Positions 37,069 to 47,135 of a stretch of DNA of 64,000 nucleotides are shown piece by piece (positions within the stretch are counted from its first letter, which is position 1; the number at the start of each line of letters is the position of its first letter). Source of the DNA: an uncultured Roseobacter sp. (lineage in GTDB: Bacteria; Pseudomonadota; Alphaproteobacteria; Rhodobacterales; Rhodobacteraceae); NCBI RefSeq assembly GCF_947495025.1, contig NZ_CANLXG010000003.1, forward strand, positions 649,873-713,872. The letters run 5' to 3'. Position numbers and translations under genes: made by a program. A model generated the notes under the pieces. That model was given only the letters and a program-made list of their open reading frames with translations, did not search any database and had not been told where the DNA came from.

Positions 37069-37530
37069 TTACAGGCCAAGCGGTCCTGGTCGGCGCTCCT
37101 CACTCAGAAGGACATTGGCCTCTACATCTCCAACGCCGGGCAAGGTCATAATCCGTCGCCGCAGAACGCGCTCAAAATCAGACAGGTCGCGCGCGACAAC
37201 ACGCAGGCGATAATCATAGAGCCCCAGAACATGTTCGACCCGCTGCACCTCGGGGATCGCCGTCACCGCACGTTCGAAATCGTCGAGGCTGACGCGCCCC
37301 TTTGTGGCAAGTTTGACACCAAGAAAAACTGTGACTCCGAACCCCAGACTTTCAGCGTTCAGACGCAGCTGCCTGCCCCGCAGGACACCGGCCTGCTCCA
37401 GCTTTCGGATCCGTCTCCATGCTGCCGGCTGCGACAGGCCAAAACGGCGGCCCAGCGCACCCGCACTCTGTGTTGCGTCGCGGGACAGGGCACGGATGAG
37501 CGCACGGTCAGTTTCATCAAGGTCAGTCAC
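37069..37530 (-). CDS. Lrp/AsnC family regulator (first of a pair)
   Basis: 153 residues. HTH (about 5-60; LDETDRALIRALSRDATQSAGALGRRFGLS) followed by the RAM ligand-binding domain (about 70-150; VFLGVKLATKGRVSLDDFE, VQRVEHVLGLYDYRLRVVARD). Such proteins sense amino acids and form octamers. It overlaps the second Lrp gene by 4 bp, so they are co-transcribed, and lies 122 bp before the aminotransferase gene, which points the same way. Confidence 0.92.
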   Translation of the reverse strand: MTDLDETDRALIRALSRDATQSAGALGRRFGLSQPAAWRRIRKLEQAGVLRGRQLRLNAESLGFGVTVFLGVKLATKGRVSLDDFERAVTAIPEVQRVEHVLGLYDYRLRVVARDLSDFERVLRRRIMTLPGVGDVEANVLLSEERRPGPLGL

Positions 37531-37982
37531 AGCGGCAATGCCTCTTCTGCTTTGATCCGTGCCACCAGCATCAGCGCCTCGATATCGGCGATATGAGGCA
37601 GTGTGAGAACCTGGCTGCGGTAAATGTCCTGATAATGCGCCATGTTACGGGCGATGATGTTCAGTCGCACATCCACCCGGCCGAGGAAGGTCTGAATTTC
37701 TGTGACTTCCGGCACGTCGCGCGCCGCGGCAATAAAATCGTCAAACGCCCGCGCGATAGTTTTGTCCAGGGTAATTCGCAGCGACACCTCTACGCTGTAG
37801 CCCAGCGCGGACCAGTCGATAACCATCCCGACGCCGGTCACCACCCCATCGTCCTGCATACGCGCGATGCGCCGCGCTGTCTTACCTGCCGAGATACCGC
37901 AGCGCTCGCAAAGCTCCGCAGGGTTCAGTGCAGGATCAGATTGCCAGTGGCGCAGAATGCGCCGATCAAGGTCATCGAGCAT
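37527..37982 (-). CDS. Lrp/AsnC family regulator (second of a pair)
   Basis: 151 residues: HTH (LDDLDRRILRHWQSDP, CGISAGKTARRIARM) and RAM domain (VEVSLRITLDKTIARAFDDF, DVPEVTEIQTFLGRVDVRLNIIARN). It is divergent from ilvC, sharing the 138-bp AT-rich gap, so it may sense branched-chain or related amino acids and control ilvC and the aminotransferase. Paralogous to the downstream gene; the two could form mixed oligomers. Confidence 0.92.
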   Translation of the reverse strand: MLDDLDRRILRHWQSDPALNPAELCERCGISAGKTARRIARMQDDGVVTGVGMVIDWSALGYSVEVSLRITLDKTIARAFDDFIAAARDVPEVTEIQTFLGRVDVRLNIIARNMAHYQDIYRSQVLTLPHIADIEALMLVARIKAEEALPL

Positions 37983-38015
37983 GATTTTGTCAAAAATTCC
38001 AAATCTAGTGAATGA

Positions 38016-39143
<1,128 letters not shown>

Positions 39144-39151
39144 TGCCTTGA

Positions 39152-39175
39152 CGGCCCGGCCATGACGCCGGGCCG
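39152..39175 (+). terminator. Hairpin after ilvC, probable terminator
   Basis: CGGCCCGGC (39152-39160) and GCCGGGCCG (39167-39175) form a perfect 9-bp stem around CATGAC, 9 bp after the ilvC stop. There is no T-run (ATTACC follows), so it may act as a weak or processing-type terminator. It is symmetrical and could serve the minus-strand gene at 39182 too. Confidence 0.6.
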
Positions 39176-39179
39176 ATTA

Positions 39180-39210
39180 CCTCAGACGTCAACCGGTTTG
39201 CCGTCTGAGG
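39180..39210. repeat. Inverted repeat at the 3' end of the 56-residue gene
   Basis: CCTCAGACG (39180-39188) and CGTCTGAGG (39202-39210) are exact complements around 13 bp. It overlaps the last codons and stop of the small minus-strand gene and lies 4 bp from the ilvC hairpin; the pair may form a bidirectional termination region. Confidence 0.5.
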
Positions 39211-39352
39211 CCTTGTCAGCGGCCAGTGTGGATTTCGGGCTGTCCTCATCAGCCAGCCGGTTTTCGACCTTTGCCTTGCTCACCAGAGCAAAGACGATCA
39301 CTGCCAGCATTGTGACGAGCGCCAGAATGACAATCAGATATGTAAAGTCCAT
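39182..39352 (-). CDS. Small single-pass membrane protein, 56 residues
   Basis: A short frame read directly from the sequence, beginning MDFTYLIVILALVTML at 39352 and ending KPVDV before TGA (39184-39182). A strong GAGGAG site lies 9 bases before the ATG. One hydrophobic helix (residues 5-25) is followed by a charged, Lys/Asp/Glu-rich cytoplasmic or periplasmic tail (SKAKVENRLADED). It is too small for a family call by eye. Codon use is like its neighbours. The opposite strand carries no competing gene here. Confidence 0.75.
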   Translation of the reverse strand: MDFTYLIVILALVTMLAVIVFALVSKAKVENRLADEDSPKSTLAADKASDGKPVDV

Positions 39353-39424
39353 GGGTCAGTCTCCTCTGTGTATACTGGGACAACACTCTGCGGTGCCCGG
39401 AAGTTCCCGCGGGAAGCATGTCCT

Positions 39425-40345
39425 TTGACCGGGACCCCGCAGATCACAGCGCGCAGCTGGCTCATGGTTGCAATCCTCGGCTTTACCTGGGGTGGTACCT
39501 TTCTGGTCACCGAAATTGCCCTCGAAGGTATGACACCTTTCTGGCTCGCCGCCGGGCGCATTGTTTTTGCCGCCACTCTGATGACAGCAGTCTGGGGCGC
39601 ACGCGGCTTCCGGCTGTTTGACACGCCCCCTGTGCGTTCTGTCTGGACCGGCACCCTTGCTATCGGCGCGCTGAGTTCTGCCATTCCATTTATGCTGCTG
39701 GCCTGGGGACAACAGTTTGTTACATCCGGATTTGCCGGGGTTTCCATGGCATCAGTGGCGCTTATCGTGCTGCCGCTCGCTCATTTCCTCGTACCTGGGG
39801 AAAGGATCACGCCGCGCAAAGCTGTCGGGTTTCTCATTGGCTTTCTGGGTGTCTGCGTTCTGATCGGCGGTCAGGCGTTTGAGACCACCGGCGCCACGCT
39901 GGAGCCCTTCGGGCGCGCTGCATGCATCGGAGCGGCAAGCTGTTACGCGGTTTCCGGCATCCTCATGCGGCGCCTGCCACCCGTTGACACAATCGGGCTG
40001 TCGACCGTTCTGCTGCTTGTCGGTGCCGCCATCACGGTGCCGGTGGCTCTGGTGAACGAGGGGTTGCCGCCGCTGCCCGATCAGAAAACGCTCTTTGTGA
40101 TCGCAATGCTGGGGTTGATCCCAACGGCGGCGGCCAACCTGCTCCGTGTGCTGGTTGTACGCACTGCCGGTCCGGTTTTCATGTCACTGACCAACTACCA
40201 GGTGCCTGTGTGGTCGGTTGTGCTGGGCGCACTCCTGCTTGCGGAACCGTTGCCACCATCGCTGTTACTTGCAATGATCCTGATCCTGAGCGGGCTCGGA
40301 CTGAGCCAGTATGGCGCGTTTCGCAGGCTTTTTGGCAAGGCCTAG
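39425..40345 (+). CDS. DMT superfamily (EamA) transporter
   Basis: About 306 residues with ten membrane helices in two EamA halves: [18 protein letters not shown] and [15 protein letters not shown] repeats, and a C-terminal [13 protein letters not shown]. Members export amino acids or metabolites. The start is uncertain: the frame is open from a GTG at 39368, but the family begins a few residues before the first helix and TTG at 39425 has GGGAAG upstream. Its stop overlaps that of glmM (convergent). Confidence 0.85.
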   Translation: MTGTPQITARSWLMVAILGFTWGGTFLVTEIALEGMTPFWLAAGRIVFAATLMTAVWGARGFRLFDTPPVRSVWTGTLAIGALSSAIPFMLLAWGQQFVTSGFAGVSMASVALIVLPLAHFLVPGERITPRKAVGFLIGFLGVCVLIGGQAFETTGATLEPFGRAACIGAASCYAVSGILMRRLPPVDTIGLSTVLLLVGAAITVPVALVNEGLPPLPDQKTLFVIAMLGLIPTAAANLLRVLVVRTAGPVFMSLTNYQVPVWSVVLGALLLAEPLPPSLLLAMILILSGLGLSQYGAFRRLFGKA

Positions 40346-41691
40346 GGCGTGCTCACCGCATCAGCCACGGCTTCAACAACACGATCAACCGCCGCTTCCA
40401 TAACAGTCGGGTTTTCGTGCTCCGCCATCACGCGGATCAAAGGCTCTGTTCCTGATTTGCGGATCAGCAAACGACCCTGACCAACCAGATCTTCCTCCGA
40501 AGCGCGGATTGCGTCGCGCACACTTTCATCTTCGAGCGGGGTCTGACCCGTGGCAAACCGTACATTCTTCAGTAACTGAGGAACCGGATCAAAACTGTGC
40601 AGCAGCTCGCTCGCCGGTTTGCCCGAGGACACCATTTCGGCCAGAAACTGCAGCCCGGCCATCAGCCCGTCGCCCGTCGTGGCATAGTCTGTCATGACGA
40701 TATGGCCGGATTGCTCGCCGCCCAGGTTGAAACCGCCCTGCCGCATGCGCTCTACCACATAGCGGTCGCCGACCCCCGTGCGCTCCAGGCGCAGTCCCTT
40801 GTTTTCCAGAAATTTTTCCAGTCCCAGGTTCGACATCACGGTCGCTACCAGCGCGCCGTTCGCGAGCCGGCCCTCACCCGCCCAGCGAGACGCCATAAGC
40901 GCCATGAACTGATCGCCGTCTCCCACCCTGCCCTGTTCGTCGAGCAGAATGACGCGGTCCGCATCCCCATCAAGACAAATACCGACGTCGGCACCATGTG
41001 CAATCACGGTTTCAGCTGCCATCTGAGGGCTGGTGGACCCGCAGCCTTCATTGATATTTTTCCCGTTGGGAGCAACACCCACAGGAATGACCGTTGCGCC
41101 CAGTTCCCAGAGCGCTTCCGGGGCAACCCGATACGCCGCACCATTGGCGCAATCAACCACAACCTTGAGGCCATCCAGCCGCATCTGACGCGGAAATGAG
41201 GTTTTGACCCGCTCGATATAACGGAATCTTCCGTCATCAATCCGTTTGGCCCGTCCGATCCCATCAGCCGGCGCCGCACTTACCCCTTCGGCAATCAGTG
41301 CTTCTATTTCCGCCTCAACCTGGTCGGACAGCTTGAACCCGTCAGGCCCGAAAAACTTGATCCCATTGTCCTGCGCCGGATTATGGCTGGCCGAGATCAT
41401 AACTCCGAGATCGGCGCGCATGGACCGCGTGAGCAACCCGACAGCCGGTGTGGGCACCGGACCGAGCAGCAGAACATTCATACCGGTTGATGTCAGGCCG
41501 GCCGTCAGCGCGTTCTCGAACATATACCCGGACAAGCGCGTATCCTTGCCGATCACCACACGGTGAACAGAAGAAGAATCGCGGCTGAAGTAGCGCCCCA
41601 CGGACGCGCCGATGCGCAGTGCCATCTCGGCGGTCATGGGATGCGTGTTGGCAGTGCCGCGCACGCCGTCGGTACCAAAAAGCTTATCCAT
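40342..41691 (-). CDS. glmM: Phosphoglucosamine mutase
   Basis: 449 residues. The start [13 protein letters not shown], the active-site serine in [17 protein letters not shown] (about residue 104), the magnesium loop DGDADR (about 242-247) and the C-terminal [14 protein letters not shown] phosphate loop are all present. It converts glucosamine-6-phosphate to glucosamine-1-phosphate for peptidoglycan and lipopolysaccharide. The reading frame is open upstream, but MDKLFG (41691) or MLMDKLFG (41697) fit the family; I take the former. It overlaps folP by 8 bp and closes the folB-folP-glmM operon. Confidence 0.96.
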   Translation of the reverse strand: MDKLFGTDGVRGTANTHPMTAEMALRIGASVGRYFSRDSSSVHRVVIGKDTRLSGYMFENALTAGLTSTGMNVLLLGPVPTPAVGLLTRSMRADLGVMISASHNPAQDNGIKFFGPDGFKLSDQVEAEIEALIAEGVSAAPADGIGRAKRIDDGRFRYIERVKTSFPRQMRLDGLKVVVDCANGAAYRVAPEALWELGATVIPVGVAPNGKNINEGCGSTSPQMAAETVIAHGADVGICLDGDADRVILLDEQGRVGDGDQFMALMASRWAGEGRLANGALVATVMSNLGLEKFLENKGLRLERTGVGDRYVVERMRQGGFNLGGEQSGHIVMTDYATTGDGLMAGLQFLAEMVSSGKPASELLHSFDPVPQLLKNVRFATGQTPLEDESVRDAIRASEEDLVGQGRLLIRKSGTEPLIRVMAEHENPTVMEAAVDRVVEAVADAVSTP

Positions 41692-42697
41692 GAGCATGTC
41701 CTGCCACGGTTGCCCGCCAGAGTGCAATGGCCTGAGCGGTTTGCGGGACGTCGTGAACACGCACAATTTGTGTCCCATGTTTCAATGCCGCGAGCGCCAC
41801 TGCGATCGATCCGGGCATCCGGTCCGACGGTTCGGAAGCCTGGCCGATCCGGCCTATGAACCGTTTGCGCGATGCGCCAAGCAGCAGTGGGACACCCAGA
41901 CCGTGAAACACAGACAACCGCGCCAGCAGGGCAAGGTTGTGATCCTCTGATTTCCCAAAGCCAATTCCGGGGTCTGCGATGATCCTGTGTCGTGGGATGC
42001 CCGCGGCACTCAGGTGCGCAATCTGCCGCTGCAGGAAATCAAAAACATCCAGCACGACATCTTCGTATTGGGGGCTCTGCTGCATTGTAGCCGGATCGCC
42101 CTGTGCATGCATGACGCAGACCGGTGCTTCCCGCTCCGCACACAAAGGTGCAAGCGCCCTGTCAAACGTGAATCCCGAAACGTCATTAACGAGATCAGCA
42201 CCGGCACCAAGGGCTGCCGCGGCTACGGCGGCCTTGCGGGTATCAATTGAAATCGGTTGGGAAATACCAGCCTCGCGGAGGCCGTGGATCACCGGTAGCG
42301 TACGGTCAGTCTCTTCTTGTTCCGGAATGGTCACAGCGCCCGGTCGGGTGGATTCGCCGCCGATATCCAGAATGTCTGCAGCCGCCATAGTCTGTGCCGT
42401 GTGGATGGCCGCTTCGGGCGGGAAATTCTGGCCGCCGTCAGAAAAACTGTCGGGGGTGATATTGAGAATGCCCATGATGCGGGGGCGGTCAAACGACATC
42501 CCTGCAATATCCGGCCGGTCTCTGGTCAGTGTCTCCAGGATATCAGCCGGCACTTCGGTCGCGGGCAGGATTTCAGGCTGCCGACCGCGCTCCAGGGCTT
42601 CGACGTGGGTAAACCAGGACCACCCTGCGGCAACCGTCAGAGCATCGGCCGGCCGTGCCGGGTCGGTCTGGGGGATGGGGCGGAAAACGGCTGCCAC
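41684..42697 (-). CDS. folP: Dihydropteroate synthase
   Basis: 337 residues, GTG start 3 bp after folB's stop. An N-terminal extension of about 65 residues ([12 protein letters not shown]) precedes the TIM-barrel core: [43 protein letters not shown] and [13 protein letters not shown]. It joins p-aminobenzoate to dihydropterin pyrophosphate in folate synthesis. Inhibition by sulfonamides is a family property. Co-transcribed with folB and glmM. Confidence 0.95.
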   Translation of the reverse strand: MAAVFRPIPQTDPARPADALTVAAGWSWFTHVEALERGRQPEILPATEVPADILETLTRDRPDIAGMSFDRPRIMGILNITPDSFSDGGQNFPPEAAIHTAQTMAAADILDIGGESTRPGAVTIPEQEETDRTLPVIHGLREAGISQPISIDTRKAAVAAAALGAGADLVNDVSGFTFDRALAPLCAEREAPVCVMHAQGDPATMQQSPQYEDVVLDVFDFLQRQIAHLSAAGIPRHRIIADPGIGFGKSEDHNLALLARLSVFHGLGVPLLLGASRKRFIGRIGQASEPSDRMPGSIAVALAALKHGTQIVRVHDVPQTAQAIALWRATVAGHAHG

Positions 42698-42700
42698 CGC

Positions 42701-43624
42701 TCAGATGTCCACCCGTTCTGCCGACATATGGCGCAGCGGCACCGACGCCTGGTCCGGTAATCCGGCACCGATTACAAGCATCTCGCGCGCGTTGAAAGTC
42801 GATGCGAACCATGCCGCAAGAGCAACAGCATCACGGGGTTGCGCAGAAGGGCCGTCAACGGCATCGAGGACAATCTTGGACGGCGCCCACACGCAGGTCT
42901 GACCATTGCGCATAGCCCAGTCCAGTTCGGTGCGGGTAGAAACCACAACGCACCGGTCATCGCGCGACGCCAGAACCCATGCATTCTGTTCAATGGCGAG
43001 CAGGTCTATACGCCGCTGCGCCATGCGGTGTCCGGTCTGCGGCGCCGGCGCATCCGGAGCGCCAACGCAGAAAATCAGCGGCCGGCCCTGAGCCGTGAGC
43101 CGGTCGATCCAGCCTGTCAGCAGTGGCGATGCAACAGCCGCGTTACCGAGGTACACAAGCTCCGGGTCAAGTGTTTCGGTGGCAGCGCTGCGATCGCCAT
43201 CCACCTGCCCTTTCGCACGGACAATCTCTACACCCAGCGCGCCCGGTCCGCGATCCAGCTTTTCAATGCGCACAAAGGCGCGTTCCGCCTGCGGCTCGAG
43301 CAGAATACGCTCGGCAACTCGTTCGGCGAGTGTTTCGAGCAGGTTCAGACGCTCATCGGCCAACTCGCCCGCAATCGCCTCGGTCACTTTGTCGTAGCTC
43401 AGAATGCGATCAACATCATCGTCAATCGGACCGGTAAGCGGGCGGACCTCGACCACAACGTTGAAGCAGATCCGCTGGGTGACGCCCCGCTCCGCCTGGA
43501 ATGCACCAATCTCTACGTCGACAATGTGGTCGCGCAGAGAAATACGGTCGAACGGGCCATCTGTTGCGGTCGCTTCGGCGCGTTCCGCCGGATGTGCAAA
43601 CGCCAGTCGGATCTCAGAACTCAT
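42701..43624 (-). CDS. folB: Dihydroneopterin aldolase fused to an amino-acid-kinase-like domain
   Basis: 307 residues, far longer than the usual 120. Residues about 20-135 are the FolB domain: RISLRDHIVDVEIGAFQAERGVTQ and VRIEKLDRGPGALGVEI with the catalytic lysine. The remaining 170 residues (about 136-307) have no FolB homology. The stretch AWVLASRDDRCVVVSTRTE, CVWAPSKIVLDA and DAVALAAWFASTFNAREMLVIGA resembles the C-terminal half of the amino acid kinase superfamily, whose typical form is SDSLAAWLA-LGA--LLLVK. The resemblance is by eye. The aldolase makes 6-hydroxymethyl-dihydropterin for folate. Confidence 0.88.
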   Translation of the reverse strand: MSSEIRLAFAHPAERAEATATDGPFDRISLRDHIVDVEIGAFQAERGVTQRICFNVVVEVRPLTGPIDDDVDRILSYDKVTEAIAGELADERLNLLETLAERVAERILLEPQAERAFVRIEKLDRGPGALGVEIVRAKGQVDGDRSAATETLDPELVYLGNAAVASPLLTGWIDRLTAQGRPLIFCVGAPDAPAPQTGHRMAQRRIDLLAIEQNAWVLASRDDRCVVVSTRTELDWAMRNGQTCVWAPSKIVLDAVDGPSAQPRDAVALAAWFASTFNAREMLVIGAGLPDQASVPLRHMSAERVDI

Positions 43625-43717
43625 CGTGCGGCCTTTCCCTCAAACACGCCCCGGCCCGTCATAGACCATAGAGCCGCTTTATCAGGCCCGGCACCGGCGC
43701 GCTATGGCGGGAAAACG

Positions 43718-44353
43718 TCAGTTGCTCGCTGTCTGCCAGGTGTGCCGATAGAAAATGTGATCTCCGATCGCCGCCGTTTTCGTGTAAACGCGCGACCAGC
43801 GCGGGTTCACCGCTGTTGTGTGGTAATGCGTCGCGCCTTTGGTCAGCTTGGGCGCAAGGCCGTCCAGGGCGATACGCGCAACCTTGGACACGCGTTCATA
43901 CGCGCGCGGTTCACGGATCACTTCCTTGTGGCCGTCACATGTGTACGTGAACTGGCACTGATACTTTTTGCCTGTGCCCTGATGGATGACACCACAGGCC
44001 GAGGAGGGAAAGCGTTCGGACCTGACCCGGTTCAGAATTACCTCTGCCACGGCAAACTGGCCCTTCACTGTTTCACCACGCGCTTCGAAATACAGAGCTT
44101 CGGCGAGACACTGAAGCTCATCGCCGCCCACGGCTTCGGGCTGAGAATCCACCCAGCTGCGTGAAAACTCCACATTGACCGGCCGCGCCGTCTCGAGGCG
44201 CGTGTCGCGCATGCGCGTCTCTGTCACCTCCTGCAGAGATGCTGTTTCAGAACTGCCGCCGCGTCCCGGGCTGGAAATCCCGGGGTTTGCCGCAAAAAAA
44301 CCAATGTTAATGCCCAAAAAAAACGTAAAAGCTGTCTTGCAGATTGCACGCAT
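43718..44353 (-). CDS. SleB/CwlJ-type cell wall hydrolase (Hydrolase_2)
   Basis: 211 residues. A hydrophobic N-terminal signal (FTFFLGINIGFFAANP) is followed by the Hydrolase_2 domain (about 75-205): LAEALYFEARGETVKGQFAVAEVILNRV with the catalytic glutamates, QGTGKKYQCQF and TKGATHYHT. Such enzymes cut the glycan backbone in the periplasm. GGTGGGGG upstream fixes the ATG at 44353 in preference to an earlier GTG. Confidence 0.9.
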   Translation of the reverse strand: MRAICKTAFTFFLGINIGFFAANPGISSPGRGGSSETASLQEVTETRMRDTRLETARPVNVEFSRSWVDSQPEAVGGDELQCLAEALYFEARGETVKGQFAVAEVILNRVRSERFPSSACGVIHQGTGKKYQCQFTYTCDGHKEVIREPRAYERVSKVARIALDGLAPKLTKGATHYHTTAVNPRWSRVYTKTAAIGDHIFYRHTWQTASN

Positions 44354-44410
44354 GACTGCGTCCCCCACCTTTAACTCTGCGCGGTGCTCTAACCGGATTA
44401 AAGGTTGACG

Positions 44411-44421
44411 TAAAGTTTACG
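44411..44421. promoter_or_regulatory. GTAAAGTTTAC palindrome, copy 1
   Basis: A perfect 11-bp palindrome (central G unpaired), 57 bp upstream of the SleB-type gene and 84 bp downstream of the ppdK stop. The identical 11 bases occur at 47079-47089 just before ppdK. Looks like an operator. Confidence 0.45.
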
Positions 44422-44505
44422 GCCGGATTTGTGGTTAACGAATGCCGGTTCTGCCAAAAAAACGCGGCATTGAAACACAACATGTTGATCAAAATATAGC
44501 TCTAA

Positions 44506-47073
44506 CTACAATATTTTGTCCGAAATTGCCAGTTGTGCGGCAGCTAGTCGCGCTACGGGGACTCGGAACGGGGAACAGGACACATAGTCGAATCCGGCAT
44601 CCCGGCAGAAGGAGATTGATTCGGGGTTACCGCCATGCTCACCGCAGACAGACAAGGTGATGTCCGGCTGTGCTTCCCGCCCTCTTCCTGCCCCAATCTT
44701 GAGCAGTTCACCAACACCCTCAACATCCAGAACGTGGAACGGGTCCTCAGGAAACACCCCTTGCTGAACGTAATCAGACATGAAACGGCCTGCGTCATCC
44801 CGGGACAACCCATAAGTCATCTGCGTCAGATCGTTGGTTCCAAAGCTGAGAAACGCGCAATAGGGAGCGATGTCAGCCGTGCGCAATGCGGCGCGCGGTG
44901 TTTCCACCATGACACCCAGCCGGAAATCAAAGTCCTGGTCACGCTCTGACCGGACAGCCGACGCCACGGCATCGATGGCAGTTTTGACCAGCTCCACTTC
45001 GCGGCGCGCAGACACCAGTGGGATCATGATTTCAGGCACCACCGCGACGCCATCCACGGCCGCATCCAGTGCCGCCTCGAAAATCGCACGGGCCTGCATC
45101 TCGTAGATTTCAGGAACGGTGACGCCAAGCCTGACACCGCGGAGACCCAGCATCGGGTTGTATTCCGACATCGCACTGATGCGCCTCGTGACGTCCGACA
45201 GAGGCAGATCGAGCGCCTCGGCCAGTTCACGTTGCCCAACCCTGTCCGTCGGCAGAAATTCGTGCAGCGGCGGGTCAAACAACCTTATGCAAACCGGCTT
45301 GCCCTGCATAATGCGGAACAACTGTGTGAAATCGGCCCGTTGCATGGGCAAAAGGCGTTCAAGCACAGCACGCCGGTCCTGCGAGGTCTCTGCAAAGATC
45401 ATCTCGCGCATGACCGTCAGGCGCCCGGTTTCAAAAAACATATGTTCTGTGCGGCACAGTCCGATGCCCTGCGCATTGAAATTCCGCGCCGTCTGCGCAT
45501 CAGCCGGTGTATCGGCATTCGCCCGGATATCAATGTCACGCAGCTCATCCGCCCAGTCCATCAGGCGCTGGAAACTTTCGTCGAGCGCGGCTTCGCGCAT
45601 TTCAGGAGCGCCTGCCAGGACTTCACCGCTGGTGCCATCCAGCGTGATGACCTCGCCGCTTTCGAATACCCTGCCACCTTCGGTGACCAGCTGCTTCTTG
45701 CTGCGATTGAACCGCATGCTTGATGCACCAACCACGCAGGGCAGACCAATACCACGCCCGATTACCGCCGCATGGCTGGTTATGCCACCGCGTTCGGTCA
45801 GAACCCCCACGGCGGCATGCATGCCACGGATATCTTCCGGCGAGGTTTCCCGGCGCACCAGGATGCAGGGCTCGCCCCGGGACGCGCTTGCCTGCGCTTC
45901 GGCCGCGCTGAAAACGATCTGACCAGTGGCCGCACCCGGGCTCGCGGCAATGCCCCGACCGATAACGTCACGACGTGCCGTTGGGCTGACCTGCCGGTGC
46001 AGCAATTCTGTCAGCGTCCGCGGCTGAACACGCATCAGCGCCTCTGCCCTCGAAATGATGCCGTCCTCGGCCAGACGGACCGCAATGCGCACAGCGGCCT
46101 GACTGGATCGTGCAACCCGCACACCATCAAGAATGTGAAGCGCACCGTTCTCGAGAACGAACTCCAGCTGCATTTCCTCGCGCAGACGCTCGCGCATCAG
46201 TGACGCGTGTTTGCAAAGCCTCGCAAAAACATCGGGCACCAGTTCTTCGAGCGATGCCCCCCGTGGGTCGCGGCTCAGGAAAACAGCTCCTGCGTCGCCT
46301 TCGAGAGCATCCCGACCCTGGCTCTGACTGAGATATCGCCCGGTGATCTGTGGCAGACCGGTATCGCTGTTCACGAGCTGCAGAACGCCCGATCCGCACT
46401 CGCCCGTCCCCAGACCCAGCGCCATTTCCTGTACCACCAGGCCCAGTCCCGCATCTGCCGGCGCACCTTTGGCCTGGCGCAGCAGCCTGGCGGTTGTGCC
46501 ATCCCATGCCCGCGCCATGGACTTGAGCACCGCGGTGAGCTGCTCCGCCGGATCGGCCGGAAAGGGTTCCTCATATTCTGCCTCATAGGCATAAAGCGAA
46601 TCCTGCAACCCCACGGCACTGTCGGGCCGGACATCATCAAACATGTCGGGGTCCAGCCGGGCAACGTCTACTGCATAGGACTGGACGAACCGCATGAATA
46701 TCGCCTCGGCGGCCTCAGCACCCAGACGTTCAGTCAGATCAGCCTGCCGGTCAGCGTTCATCCCGATGTTCAGCACAGCGCCCGGACCACCCCAGTCAGG
46801 GTCCTCGGACGAGGGCCGCACGCACAACAGCGCGCCATCGGGAAACTGCGAAACGATGGCTGAGATATCAGGCATTTCGCCCCGCGCGATACGCTGAACG
46901 GCCTCAAAAGACAGCGCGACCGTCCGGGGCACCGGCAGATCAAGACGCACGAGGCGCTGCAGACACTTCGCGCGCCCCCCGTGGGTATCCGTCGCGATCG
47001 GCGCCTTTGGCGTTACGAGCGTTGTATGCGGGTTATTCTGCACTGCGGCACCTTTTTCTCCGAGGTGCAGCAT
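44506..47073 (-). CDS. ppdK: Pyruvate, phosphate dikinase
   Basis: 855 residues. An ATP-grasp domain (N-terminal half), the swivelling phosphohistidine domain with the catalytic His in ERGGITSHAAVIGRG (about 415-429) and the PEP-binding TIM barrel with CRTEHMFFETG and the catalytic Cys in SVCGEHGG. It interconverts pyruvate and phosphoenolpyruvate for gluconeogenesis. The N terminus is shorter than in canonical enzymes (usual about 880-900). Start alternatives are ATG 47073 and a GTG at 47043 with AAAGGTG before it; the palindrome at 47079 would leave almost no leader for the ATG, favouring the GTG. Confidence 0.93.
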   Translation of the reverse strand: MLHLGEKGAAVQNNPHTTLVTPKAPIATDTHGGRAKCLQRLVRLDLPVPRTVALSFEAVQRIARGEMPDISAIVSQFPDGALLCVRPSSEDPDWGGPGAVLNIGMNADRQADLTERLGAEAAEAIFMRFVQSYAVDVARLDPDMFDDVRPDSAVGLQDSLYAYEAEYEEPFPADPAEQLTAVLKSMARAWDGTTARLLRQAKGAPADAGLGLVVQEMALGLGTGECGSGVLQLVNSDTGLPQITGRYLSQSQGRDALEGDAGAVFLSRDPRGASLEELVPDVFARLCKHASLMRERLREEMQLEFVLENGALHILDGVRVARSSQAAVRIAVRLAEDGIISRAEALMRVQPRTLTELLHRQVSPTARRDVIGRGIAASPGAATGQIVFSAAEAQASASRGEPCILVRRETSPEDIRGMHAAVGVLTERGGITSHAAVIGRGIGLPCVVGASSMRFNRSKKQLVTEGGRVFESGEVITLDGTSGEVLAGAPEMREAALDESFQRLMDWADELRDIDIRANADTPADAQTARNFNAQGIGLCRTEHMFFETGRLTVMREMIFAETSQDRRAVLERLLPMQRADFTQLFRIMQGKPVCIRLFDPPLHEFLPTDRVGQRELAEALDLPLSDVTRRISAMSEYNPMLGLRGVRLGVTVPEIYEMQARAIFEAALDAAVDGVAVVPEIMIPLVSARREVELVKTAIDAVASAVRSERDQDFDFRLGVMVETPRAALRTADIAPYCAFLSFGTNDLTQMTYGLSRDDAGRFMSDYVQQGVFPEDPFHVLDVEGVGELLKIGAGRGREAQPDITLSVCGEHGGNPESISFCRDAGFDYVSCSPFRVPVARLAAAQLAISDKIL

Positions 47074-47078
47074 AGGGT

Positions 47079-47089
47079 GTAAAGTTTAC
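47079..47089. promoter_or_regulatory. GTAAAGTTTAC palindrome, copy 2, before ppdK
   Basis: Identical to 44411-44421. It lies 6 bp upstream of the ATG at 47073, or 36 bp upstream of the GTG at 47043. As an operator or promoter-overlapping site it would suit the latter start. Confidence 0.5.
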
Positions 47090-47135
47090 GTGACAAGTAC
47101 CCCTGCACGCGTCATCGCGCGCAGGAGGTTGTTTT

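Noticed and set aside
42839..44164. 441-codon plus-strand frame
   Set aside because: Antisense to folB and the SleB-type gene, both certain.
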